A DNA stretch of 64,000 nt from Delphinapterus leucas (taxonomy: Eukaryota; Chordata; Mammalia; Artiodactyla; Monodontidae), in the NCBI RefSeq assembly GCF_002288925.2, contig NW_022098023.1, positions 34,154,287 through 34,218,286 on the forward strand, written 5' to 3'. The notes under the pieces are model-generated. The model was not told where the DNA came from. It saw only the letters and a list, made by a program, of their open reading frames with translations, and made no database searches. Position 1 is the first letter of the stretch. Every line of letters begins with the position of its first letter. Below, in pieces: positions 46,832-58,479 of the stretch. The translations under genes were made by a program, and so were the position numbers.

Positions 46832-49689
46832 AAACGGTTTTATTTCCACTCACATGTGATAGTGTTCAAAGAGTTTTAAAATGAGAAGGGTAGAAAGAGC
46901 ACAGATCCAGAGTTCAGGGGATACAACAGTAGAGTGCGAGAGGGAGGCAAAAGTGGAGAGCTTGGGTCAAAGGAACAGATCCACAAAGTATTATGGGATC
47001 AGATAATGAGTTAATTATGATAGGGATGTCTTTGTTTTGGCAACAGCAAAACAAAGTAGTAGTGTAAATACGCGCTTGAGGCCCGATGCATTCAGCAGTG
47101 ATGATGTCTTAGACCAATGGCTCCACTATCTACATGTTTGTTTCAAACACAGGAGTTTTTTGGTGTTTGCTTATTTTCTTTTGCTTATATGTAGTCAAGA
47201 GTTTTTCACTAATAAGAGAGGAAAGAGGAAATAATAAGAAAAAGGAAAGGGTGACTGAGAATGATAAACATTGATCATGATCATAAAGAATTTAGATATT
47301 AACCACTAGTTTAACAGACCCAGCCTTCAATCTCTAGGTTGGTTTTTATGTGACTGTTGGGGCTGGCTGTAGATTGATGCTCTGTCTCTCTCTGTACAGG
47401 TGGATGTAGCTTTAGGTTGAAAAAATGTTGGAGGTTTTAGGGGACAATGTTCGTACAAATTCATGAGGAAATTTTTTTCTTCCCCGAGGGTAAAATATTG
47501 TGCTCAAATAGGATAAAGATATCACTTTAAACTCTACCTCATTCCCCAGAGAGCTTTGCAAAAACGTTTTTAGCTATTCTCCAATACTTTGATTTATTTT
47601 AATGCAAAGGAAAATACATGAGTACATAGTATCTTCAAGATATAAAAAGAAAGGAGTAAGATTTAGAATTATTTTTTTAAGACAGAAACAGGAGTAAGTG
47701 GGATAATCTACGATTTAAAGCCCAAACTTCAACCAAGAATCTGACTTTTTCCCCAGCACTTGTTCAGTAGTATATATCAGTCTGACAGTGAAAGGACACT
47801 CTAATTCCTGTGTAATACCCTGGGGAGTGACATTTGTGTGGAATGTCAAGTTCTGGGAACTTGCTGTTAATTACTATGCTTTTCAAGATATTTTTAATTT
47901 AATATGAATTAGTAGATTTGTGTCAGTATCTCCTTTCTTTATATGATACAATATAATTTCCAACTTATCCCATCCTCTAACCCCCATCAAATTTCAAAGT
48001 GACCTTTTGTTGCACTGGCAGGTCTAAGATTGTATCAATTATGAATTGCAATGTATTATCAATCAAATGTTACTCATTAGGCTGCTTTTCTGCTCAGATC
48101 AAATACATTTTCAGAAGTTATAATTTTATATTTGCAAATATGATATGAAGAATTTTATTGTCCTATCAATGAATGGACATACATTTTTATTTCCACTAAT
48201 ATCAATGGGTAAGTTACATGTATGTGTCAAGTATAGAATAAAAAATATCTTAAATACATTCTTAAAAAAGAATATTAGATAAAGATTTATCATTAAAATT
48301 TTTGAAAGAGGATTAAAAAGTGAAATACCTTAGCAGAGTTCTAATATATACATTCTTAAAAATAATCATACCTAAAGATGTTATGGTTTTGAGAAATGCA
48401 TTTTTTAATATTATAACTATTCTAGTTAGAGTCAATATGATGCTTGCTATTAATCAGTATCTCAAAATTGAAGTGAAACACTATATTTATGTTCATTTAC
48501 TTAGAGGCTGAAAATTTTATTTCCAAACAAAATTGATCACTCAGACAAGATGAATGATCACACAAACGTTGTGTTGAAAGTGTATGTTATTATAAACAAA
48601 AGTAAATAGAGGTAAGTGTATTTATTATTTTTTTTTGTACAGCATTTTCTCTTTAATTCAATGTTCCTCAAAGTTTGATCTTTACCAGAATATTCTGTAA
48701 AACTTTGTAAAAAGACAGGGGAAAGGCAATCCCTCCCATCCCAGTTTCCTGTGTGTCACCTAGGGATTCACAACAAATTTTCAGAACCAGTGCTCTAAAA
48801 AACTTCCATTTGGTATAACTTCTGTATTTCTTTAACTCAGAGAAATACCTTTTCTATTTTCTTCCTCTGTTCCAACTATTTTCAAATCAATTATGCATTT
48901 TATAATAAAGGACACATTCAAATTTAGAATGTGAGGGATGCCCAAGAAACAGCACCACTACTCTCCCAGTGCCTTTACACAGCGTCATACTGCACAACTC
49001 TTTTGGATACTGAAGAGTAACAAAATGGATGAATTTGGTAAAAATGTAATCTCTCCTTTGGTTATGTAAATAGATATTCAAGGCCTAATTTAGTTTTCAT
49101 GTTAAAATTCCCTTACCTGATTTCTCATTTTCTATCACCTGCAAGTATCTCATCAAAAGGAAACTGGTTTCCATATTGTCTTTCTTAACAGAATGATCTG
49201 TGAAGACCTCCATGGGTGTTAAAGTTTGAGGTAGGGGTAAAACTCTTCTCCGTGTCTCCAAATGCTTAGAAAGATACTATGTATGAAGTGCACAGTTTAG
49301 TAGCCCTAAATTTACTCCCCGGATGCCATGGTGTTCCCACTTGACCTACTCTCAGATACAAAACTCCTTTCTAGCAGTCAGAAGTCTTATATCTATCCTC
49401 AACCCTCAAAGCAAACCCAGGCTCTGACGTTCAGCTCTGGTATTTTGTCCAAGTGCCATGGTAAGCTTTTCCCCATAGTTCTGTGGTTTGCTTAGCCACT
49501 GCTGCAGCCAACCCACACTGTTTTTTCTGGACTTTATTCATCACTTTCAAATGGCACTGGCTAATACTGTCTCTCTGGAATCCCTTGGTCCCTTGGTTGC
49601 AATCTCAAAACCACAGCAAGTAAGCAACTAGGAATTCCATTAAAATATAAAGTGAATAAAATCATACTGTTCCTAGATTTAAAAATCTA
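46832..49689. other. Mostly single-copy DNA, no gene recognised
   Basis: About 2.9 kb without long frames. At 48658-48805 the text resembles a decayed MER5-type DNA transposon (CCTCAAAGTTTGATCTTTAC near its left end and CAGAACCAGTGCTC on the right), but this is weak. Nothing else is recognisable. Confidence 0.4.
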
Positions 49690-49877
49690 TGTAGTACCTA
49701 CTGTATAACCCAGGGAACTATATTCAATATCTGGTGACAAGCCATAATGGAAAGAATGTGAAAAAAATGTGTATATATATGTTTCCTCGGTTTTATATAT
49801 ACATAACCAAGTCACTTTGCCGTACAGAGGAAATTAACACAACATTATATATCAACTATACATCAATAAAATTTAAA
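49690..49877 (+). mobile_element. L1 3' end, sense, strongly 5'-truncated
   Basis: 'gtataacccagggaactata' (49702-49721), 'caagtcactttgccgtacag' (49808-49827), 'taacacaacattatatatca' and CAATAAAATTTAAAAAAAG at the end are the L1 3' UTR in sense orientation with its polyadenylation signal. It is one of only two sense L1s in the window. Confidence 0.88.
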
Positions 49878-49939
49878 AAAAGAAAATTACAGTAGCAGCT
49901 ACCATGCCAGAACAGTATTAAGTTCATATTAATCAAGTA

Positions 49940-50095
49940 TAATTGAATCCTTACAAGCCAGGTTGCCATCCCCAATTTACAGGTTAGCAAACTAAGGCTC
50001 AGAGGGATTAAATAACTTGTTGAAGGTCGTCCAGCTAGGCCAGTGGCCAAGCTTTGATGTGAGTCCAAGTCTCTTGAGCCAATCTCTTAAGCCTC
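49940..50095 (-). repeat. MIR SINE remnant, antisense
   Basis: 'ccccaatttacaggttagca' (49970-49989), 'aaggctcagagggattaaat' and 'gaaggtcgtccagctaggcc' (50021-50040) match reverse MIR. Confidence 0.8.
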
Positions 50096-50267
50096 AGAGT
50101 ACACTCCAGTGTCTAAAGATGTGTGTAAGGAATGATCACGGAGGAGAAGCCAGATGGAAGGCAGCTGTCACTGTCCAGGTGAGAGTAGGGATGCCTAAGG
50201 GGGCTGTGGCAGAGGCACTGGAGAGGATGAGACAGGTGACAGCAGCTCTTTGGAGATAGAATAATAA

Positions 50268-50345
50268 GCAAGAAAAAAAAGAAGAAGAAAAAAAGGAAGA
50301 AAAAAAAAGTAAATTGAAAAGGGAAAAAAGAAGGAAAAGCAAAGG
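50268..50345. repeat. Purine-only (A/G) tract
   Basis: Almost pure A and G with GAAGAAGAAAAAAAGG-type units. The overlapping minus-strand frames rich in Phe, Ser and Leu come from this tract. Confidence 0.9.
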
Positions 50346-50548
50346 GAGAGAAGGCATGGTGAGGATCTGGCACCCTGGTCACATGAATCTATGTAAGAGA
50401 CTGATGCCTTTGTTAACCTAGATGACTGTTCCGCCCTCAAACAGAATTATGTCAATGTTCTGAGAATAGAGGCTGGAGAATATATTCATTTCACCACTTG
50501 CTTACTATTGTGGGTCCAATAATGGATGTTGCATGCTAGTCATACAGA

Positions 50549-50624
50549 ACTGGTAAGAGGCACATCTGTGACATGGGCAGAGCAGGACTGGTAAGAGGCA
50601 CATCTGTAGCATGGGCAGAGCAGT
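50549..50624. repeat. 38-bp tandem duplication
   Basis: A 38-bp unit starting ACTGGTAAGAGGCACATCTG is present at 50549-50586 and again at 50587-50624, with small differences (GTGACATGG against GTAGCATGG). It lies just left of a SINE insertion. Confidence 0.95.
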
Positions 50625-50635
50625 GAGGGAGTGGT

Positions 50636-50875
50636 TGTTTTCATGTATCCTTTTTTTTTTTTTTTTTTTGCGGTACGCGGGCCTCTCACTGTTGTGGCCT
50701 CTCCCGTTGAGGAGCACAGCCTCCGGACACGCAGGCTCTGTGGCCATGGCTCACGGGCCCAGCCGCTCCGCGGCATGTGGGATCTTCCCGGACTGGGGCA
50801 CGAACCCTTGTCCCCTGCATCGGCAGGCGGACTCTCAACCAGTGTGCCACCAGGGAAGCCCTGTTTTCATGTGTC
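50636..50875 (-). mobile_element. CHR-type SINE, short form, antisense, with target duplications
   Basis: The element proper is 50650-50861: T run, GCGGTACGCGGGCCTCTCAC, B-box complement near 50799-50811 and terminal ACCAGGGAAGCC. TGTTTTCATGTATC / TGTTTTCATGTGTC flanks it at 50636-50649 and 50862-50875 with one mismatch. It retains many CpGs, so it is a young copy. The four open frames through it are SINE shadows. Confidence 0.95.
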
Positions 50876-53014
50876 TTTGAAAGGACGCTCTGTGCCATTC
50901 CTCCTGCACAATATATCTGAATACCCACTCAGAGATTAATCTCCAGTAAGGAATATGATATTGCCTGTTTCTCTGCAATAGGTGTTGCTTGAATAATGTC
51001 ATGTATTTATTTCTCCAGCATTTTCCTTCTTTAATGCTGCCACCACTGGTATCATGTGAAATATGGAAGGCTTTTTGTGGCTGGCAAGTCAAGGCATTAT
51101 AAAATAGTGTTTTCCATTTCCTCTTAGATGTACTAGCATGAGAGGTGTTCAAGAGTTGTGTAAAAATGGGGACTATCCTTTGAGGGGCACTGAAGCAGCA
51201 GAGCTAAGGTGAAGAACCAGAAGATTGGGAGAATTTGAGGTTGAAGCAGTTATAACATTATCATGCATTGAACCTAAAGGACAGAACAAGAATAGGAGTA
51301 GATGAGCAGGTACATACAAAAGCCAAGAGCAGAATGAGAACAATTTGAGGAATACATCCAAAAATGTGGTTCATCACATACTGTGAGCCAAGTGAATCCT
51401 TGAGTACCTCTTTACTTCCTGTCCTGTGGGAGTAAGACCTTGTGGTCAAAGGAGCCACGCTAAGTTAAGCATTCAATTTTGTCCCCTCTTAGACAATTCT
51501 GTCATTATTGGTGACTTCAGTTTCTTCTTGTCTACTGAACCCTTCTCCTTGCAGCTATTTTAGGTGATCCTCAAAGCGATTAGCTCATTGTTTTTAGTTC
51601 TATTTTTTTCCTCTTTGTCAAACTGATTGGATCCATTAAAAATATTAGTGATGAAAATCAATGTCCTCCCCACGTGCTTTTCAGTCAATTTCAGACACAT
51701 ATCTCAACATTCAAAGAACACTTGTATCCTCTATCCACTTTTTTCCCCTCTTTTTTCCCCCAGTAGCTTCTCTGATCAAATGTTTGCTTTCTTTTTCTCC
51801 TTCTCGTCTTTACTCTTTTTCCTCTTGCGTAAAGCATTTTTTTCTGCACATCTGTCAAATCCTCTGTCATTTCTCCTTTAGTTCTTTACTGCCACAGAGC
51901 TTAGACTTACACATCTAAAGACCAAGGTTGAATCAGCTGAGACTGATGAAGAATCAAAAAAACAAGACACCACACCTCCCTGGACTTGCCTTTTCCATCC
52001 ATTATTTTCACTGCTTTTTATTCTTTTAATCATGGGTATATTAATATCCTCATTGCTATTCCTCACAGAACAGGAGACAGCATCACCCATTTAATTTAAA
52101 CTTGTGGCTAATGGTTTTTATAGTAAAAGTTTATTCCTTCTACATGTTCATTTCTGGGGGGAAAAACACAACATTTTGAAGTGCCAAGCAAAAGAAAAAT
52201 GCTAAGCCAAACACAAGTAATAGAGAATCTTATCGTTGGAGTGTAATTTAATAGCATGCTAGATTTAGAGGTTTTTTTAAAAGGTTATTCTATCAAAGCC
52301 TTTCTTACAAAAGTGTAAAAGTAAGCTAAGATTATATAAATGGTGTGCCTGTGGTGGCTGGTATCAGAATTTGTTTCTCCTGATTTTAAGCTCATTGTTT
52401 CAGAAAATAACAGAAATTGAGTATAAAAAATATATTTTAAGTATTAAGTTATATTATAAACAAGTAATTTTTGAGTAATAAACTTATGAGCAAATTTCAC
52501 ATATTGGAGGTAAACATGAGTTGTTAGCATTATAAGCAGTGTAATGTTTGTGTTTTAAAAATAATTCTGGGCAATATTAACTGAAAATTAATTTCACTTA
52601 GCTTAGGCAAGAATATTGTCACAAGACCCAACACTGACTAAAAAAATAATGATGAATGGCTATTTATTGAGCTGAGATGCTAGATATCAAGTAGAGTGAA
52701 GCAAGAATCAATGTAAGATAGGTTTTATTTAATATCTTCATTATGCTTGAAGATTGTAGGAACAAAAATGACAATGGATCTTCAAGGATTGATTCATGAG
52801 AAAAAGATTAAAATCACATAGTATTTATAGATTTGCTAAAAAATGACTTGTGGGTAATGATAAATATTTACAACAATGGAGATTAATTATTCAAGGGGAG
52901 AAAACTAGATAAAAATAAGCTAATTTGTTCTACAATTGTTTTTAGTGTGCTAGAACATAATGTATCTTCTCCAGCTCCAAATTGTAGAGAATACCATCCC
53001 TTTAAAATTGGAGG
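50876..53014. other. Single-copy DNA, no gene recognised
   Basis: A pyrimidine-rich section lies at 51730-51880 (TTTTTCCCCCTTTT-type runs). Short frames there are low-complexity. No repeat family is clear. Confidence 0.45.
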
Positions 53015-53245
53015 TTATAATAACAATCAGCATTCATTGAGTTATTGCTATGTGCTAGGTATTGTTCTCAAGTGCCTTACTTTTATTAACTCCATTAGCC
53101 CTCATGATAATCCTCAGATGGGCTCTATCATCTGTAATTATAGAGGATACCAAGGCACAGAATAGTAATATATAGTAATGGTAATAGTAATATGATTTTT
53201 CAAAGGTGTCACACCTTGAATGAGGTAGAGTCAGGATTTAAAACT
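53015..53245 (-). repeat. MIR SINE, antisense
   Basis: 'ttgctatgtgctaggtattg' (53045-53064), 'ttattaactccattagccct' (53083-53102), 'catgataatcctcagatggg' and 'gaatgaggtagagtcaggat' (53218-53237) are reverse MIR in the right order. An AGTAAT-rich patch at 53164-53190 interrupts it. Confidence 0.82.
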
Positions 53246-56200
53246 GTAGGGATAATTAACCTCTACTCTATACTGTCTGAGATTAGATTTCAAAATAACT
53301 ATAAAGTTGCTGCAGGAATTATGTGGTGCCAGATATGGGAGATTTAATGGATTCCATTCAGAAAACATTTATTGAGAGCACACTACATTCTAGGAATTAA
53401 CAGGAGCCACCAGACCCTGATAGAAAAATAAAATTTCAACTTGTATATTTCCTTCTCTTTCATTTTCTTTTTCCTCCAGTCTAATAGGTTTGATTATTGA
53501 CCCCTTACTGAATTCATGATGTTACTTAACCCTCCTCTAGCAAAATCTGCTCCCAATTAATCGCCATGTTGTAACTGATATATTAAGTCACACCAAGGGA
53601 GAAATAACAATAATAAATAGCATTTTTATTTTAATAACACATAGTCACTTTTCTTGAAGAAATAATTCATGAACCCAGTATCATTAACTGTGGAGAGAGA
53701 TTTTCAAGTTAGGGTCTTTCTAGGCCTATGCATGCTTATAACTTTAATAGTAAAAAAATATGACTTTCAATAAATTAGTCCTTCTTACTTGGAAATGTCT
53801 GGAATTGCTTGAACAACTCAAGCACAGTCCCAATTGGGTTCCTTTCTAAGCCACCTTGGTTATTTGATTTGGTACATTTTGTACCCCAAGTCCTGAAGGA
53901 GAAGGGAGTTATGAAATTCTTATAGAATATTATTTTTAATTGAAAGCTCCCTCTTAAAAGAGCATTTTAATTGAGATTTAATAACACCATAAAAGATAAA
54001 TCTAGCAGCCATGTAATAAACAGTAATTAATTAGTTAATATCAATTAGATAGTAAAAATATTAATTTACATTTAACATCTAACTACTGTAATTTGCTATA
54101 GCTATCTTATTAAATGCTAATTAAATTCCTACATATTCTCACAAATTTAATGCATTAATAACAAGAATGTAAGTACATATTTACTGTATCTGCATTTCTG
54201 AGTTCATTACCTGGCAATGAGATTTATCTCTTTTACAGTAATTAAATATACTAAGCAAACCTCAGTAACTTTTCCTAACACATACCATAACTGTTTTATT
54301 AATTTCAAATTAAATGCTCATTTAAGGTTTTTAATCTACAGCTGCCCCAAACAATTTTCTACAAGCAGAGCGAAGGTTATTAAATGTGTAATTAAATTTT
54401 AGTTTTTAACTTTGGTTTGAAGCTTTCTAAATATGACTTTTGGTTTCTCAATGCATTCAATATTAACTTTTTGATAATAATATTTATTCACATTATCTAT
54501 ATCTACAATTTTTTTTCCTTTGCCCTGTCTTTGTACCTTTGTTCTCCATCTGCTAAGTCTATAACTATTTTTTTTTCCTCTGTTTAATACAGGTTTCTTT
54601 CTCCTGTTTCTTTTTCCTGTTTCTTTTTCTTAAACCTGTTTAATACAGGTTTCTTTTTCCGTCATTGAAGAACAAAGCTTTTACTAGCAACCTCTTCAGG
54701 TATCTTTTATTTCCATTAATTACCACTCCATTGTTAGAGAAACATCCCCATCAGGAAAATTTATAAAAATAAAGAAGAAGAAGAAAGAAAAGAAAGAAGA
54801 CAAAGGTCCTGTGACATTTGTAAGCAAAAGTGAGTCCGGTTAGAAAGGCTGAAAGAGAAATTAAGTTCTGCCAAGGTTCCAGCCTCAGGATTGTTTTTGA
54901 AAGACTAAAAGAAAATACAGTCCTTGCATGTATCAAATGATTTAGAATCTTCAATCCTTCCAGATATGATGGGGGATGTCATAAAGACAGGAGGCGGCTG
55001 AACAGCAAGGAAAGCACATTAGCTATTAACCTTCCCCCAGCCGATCAACTTTATTTTGCAATCTTCCCTCAGAACCATTAGAATACCCTGAAGAAATAAC
55101 TTTCCAATTAAAAAGGATCTCAGAGAACAAAGCCATTTTATCTCTGACTCCTGGTGTTCTTTATTCCAATAATTTAAATTGGAATTGATTTTTCAATTTA
55201 GCCGTTGACTTGCTATGGACACACAGCTGAAAAGGCCGAATGGAATTGCATGGCTGAAATATTTGTCTCTGTGATGCACTTCTCATAAATTCACAGGAGC
55301 CCTTTCTTTTTTTAATGCATTTTCTTCTGCTGCCTTTGCCTTAGACAACAGCTTTTTAGCACAGCATGGGCAAACTGAGAAAACACATCCACCATGACCT
55401 CCGGGGCCGCATCCTCCATTCCTCATAGATCTATCTCATTGTTACATCTCTTAGAAAATAAATAAATCCAATCTATCGAAAACAGCTGGGCTTCTTGAAG
55501 CCTAAATGTTTGTTTTCTAATTTACATAGGAGATTTAATTTTTTGAAAAAGGAAAATACCTTTTTCAGTATCTTTTACCTCAAAAAATATGTTGTAGTGG
55601 AGATTGAACTCTCCCATAATTACTTTGTTAGTAGCTAAAAATAATGGATTTTCAATTAACACTTGATAATTTTGAATTAAATACTCCAAGTATTAAATTG
55701 TTCTTTATTACCCTTTTATATTTTATAATAAAAGCACTAGTAATATCTAATTATTAAAGCTCTTGATTAGCAGTCAGAACTTTCTTGTCTATTCACATTT
55801 CTGACCATTTGCTTTCTGTGACCTTAGATGAAATGTCATAGTCTTTGTCACCAGCTCCTTCCTGTTTCCTCGCCCTGTCACTCCAGCAGGTGTCTCTACT
55901 TTCCTTTGTCTTATAGGCTCAAGTCTTGTTCTGCGATCAGTACTGATGTGAATAGCAGGTATGGAAGGAAATCCTGAGCTCAAAACATTGTTTAATTTTT
56001 ACTAAACACCATATTGCTTATTACTCACACCCCTTGTGGTTTTGCTAGGCATTGTCCTCAGAGCCGTCCAAATGCATGAGCTCAGACCTTGCCTTGAATA
56101 CTGGCATAGCAATCTCTTTTACAAAATCAAGAGCAAGAGAGAACATGGAACACGCAGAATGTAAAGGCCATAAGAACACGTTCCTTACAGGTATTTCTTA

Positions 56201-56609
56201 CTCACCACTTTAGTCCTTATGACAAAACACTGCTTGGCACCTACTTGGTACTCAAAAATCTTCTGAATACATGAATTTCACCCTGGCTTCTGTCTGAATT
56301 TTCTTCCCTACAGCCAGTTATGAATTAATGCAGGGAGAGAAAATATTTATAGTAAATATAATAAATATACTTTTGTGCTGATTGTTATAACGGAGTAGCT
56401 ATTAGTTACTACTATTAAAACATATTTTCCATAGCAGTTTGATAAGGTTTTGACATTGTTTTTTCACCTCTGGGTATTGCATGGTTTATGCCACTTTTAA
56501 ATTCACTGTGATTAAAATAACAACACATGGCACCATTGGTCACACGCTTATGAGAAGCATGAGTTTCTCACCAACTAACATAAGAAGTCAGCAAAAATGT
56601 TTTTACAGC
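53246..56609. other. Single-copy DNA; candidate conserved noncoding elements
   Basis: About 3.4 kb without recognisable mobile elements, unusual for this window. 53930-54420 is dense in TAATTA/ATTAAT-type homeodomain sites (for example AATTAATTAGTTAATATC at 54025). 55000-55480 has more balanced composition and the inverted repeat CCAATAATTTAAATTGG (55165-55181). A TGTTTAATACAGGTTTCTTT direct repeat occurs at 54581-54600 and 54637-54656. No coding frame is credible. Confidence 0.4.
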
Positions 56610-57115
56610 ATTTATTTATTTAACAAATTGATCATGTCCTGTTATGTGCTTGGCACTGTTCTGAGCACTAGGGGTGCACCAACAAATATATTGGAGAGAA
56701 ACTCCTATCCTTGTGGAGTTTAGTCTAATGAGAGGAAACACATAAAAACATAATTTACAAAGTGATATAGTAGGTTAAATCATTATAAGAGAAGAAACAT
56801 GTAGTAGTAGGTTAAAATGTGACTAGATCAGTGTAAAGAGTTTCCCCGGTAGGGTAGGGGGCATGGCAGCAATTTAAAGAAGGATGGCCAGAAAAGGCTC
56901 TTTGTAAAGGGATTTGAGCAAAGACTTGGGGCAGGTGAGGAGAGGAGCTTCCAGGAAAAAGGAGCAGATTGCCAAGGGCTCTAACCAAGAAATGTGCTTG
57001 GAAGGCTTGGCAGCCAGAAGCCAGGGTGGCTGGAGCAGAGTGAGTGAGGCTGGGAGAGTTTAGGTCAGAGGAACTGACACCAGATTCTGGCGAACCTTGT
57101 GAAGTGACTGCATAC
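56610..57115 (-). mobile_element. L2 LINE 3' end, antisense
   Basis: 'ttatgtgcttggcactgttc' (56642-56661), 'gagcactaggggtgcaccaa', 'cttgtggagtttagtctaat' (56710-56729), 'tgagcaaagacttggggcag' (56916-56935) and 'gtggctggagcagagtgagt' (57026-57045) form the reverse complement of the L2 3' region in order. Confidence 0.85.
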
Positions 57116-58479
57116 TTTATCCTGTGAAAGAATCAGAGCCACTGCTAGCTGCTCCTATTCTGACCCTACTTTGAATAAAGGTAGCTTTCTCTGCAGTGGC
57201 AACTGAATACACATTGTGTTGCTTTTGGTGGGGGGATGGGGGATGGATTGAGGCATTTCTCAAAGGAAGACTTGTATCTTCATTCTGATAATAAGTTTTG
57301 CAGAGATCACACCTCTTATTTTCCCATTTCCTCTTGACTCTGAACACTTACTCTGTCCAACTACATCTGTCACCCAAGAGTATGAGAAACTGTTTCCGGG
57401 CTTTCCCCACTGAAATGTAGGTAGCTTGAGGACAGCCTTGTTTCTTTTCATTTATCTATTTTTTGGATCTGACACAGGATAAAGGCTCTATCAGTGTTTG
57501 ATGAAATATTGAGCTTAACTGAGAATTAGCAGAAAAAGAAGAAAGACAATTTATGGAATTAAAGCACTACTGGTTTCTTTTCACACTAACTTCAGTTCCT
57601 CCTGCTTCAATTGCCATGCTAGATTTTTGTTGTGAAAGCAATGTAGTTAGAAAACTGGAGTCTTCCTAATGTAGACAATAGTTATATTTCAAAAACTGTT
57701 CAGTATTCTCTCAGAAAATCTACTAATTTAAGATTTCCCTTACTTTGACAGCTTCAGGAAATTTGTCTGATGTTTGTATGCATTCAAATTTACCCACACA
57801 CACATAGGGAATCTCTATTTGCCTGGGTCTGAGAGAATTCTCTATTTAGTCTACAGAAAGTGAATATGAAAATTTCCTTATTCTTTTGAGGACTCTATGA
57901 AATCTCCTATCTTTAGAACATCTCTCCACTATAGAAGACAAATGGGGAAAGCAAAGAGTAAGAATTTTTTACCTTCTGCACATTAATATCTGAAATAGCA
58001 TAAATGCACATGTGTGTGCGTGCACACACACACACACTTTGAAAAAATTCAGTCTCTGATTTGTTTATACTGAAACTCGTTTCCCTGTCCAACATTCAAT
58101 AATGTGGACCATCAGTGGGTGGGAGGCTACTTGCTCGGCATGACAATAGCATGACATAGCATGTCACTGTAACGACTTTCATGTTACAACATTTCGTTGT
58201 ACTTCATGAGACACGTTTAACTCAACCCCAAATACTGTTTTTAAAGGGTCATTTACAAACTGAGTTTTATGAATTAAAAAGAGGATCAGTTAGGAGAAAC
58301 TGCATTTACATCCCCCACTGATAATTATATATCTATTTTCAGTGTATTAACCTGACCACAGGATGTTCAACTAGAAGTAATATTAAAAAGTGGGTTTTGT
58401 TATATATCTGCTCTGTACTACAAAGGAGTAATCCTAAACCATTATGTGGAACTGAACATTCACGTAAGTCTGTAATGAG
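57116..58479. other. Single-copy DNA, no gene recognised
   Basis: It includes a self-complementary TG/CA tract at 58005-58037. Frames of 60-76 codons on the minus strand (57117-57347, 57260-57451, 57913-58095) lack recognisable domains. Confidence 0.45.
58005..58037. repeat. Alternating TG/CA tract with hairpin symmetry
   Basis: TGTGTGTGC (58011-58019) is followed at once by the complementary GCACACACA (58022-58030), and CA units continue to 58037. Confidence 0.9.

Noticed and set aside
48658..48805. MER5-type DNA transposon
   Set aside because: Only the ends look similar by eye. The match is too weak to list as a feature without a profile search.
50611..50939. Overlapping frames of 80-102 codons
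   Set aside because: They are frames through the CHR SINE at 50650-50861, and very similar frames recur at the SINEs at 1709 and 41860.
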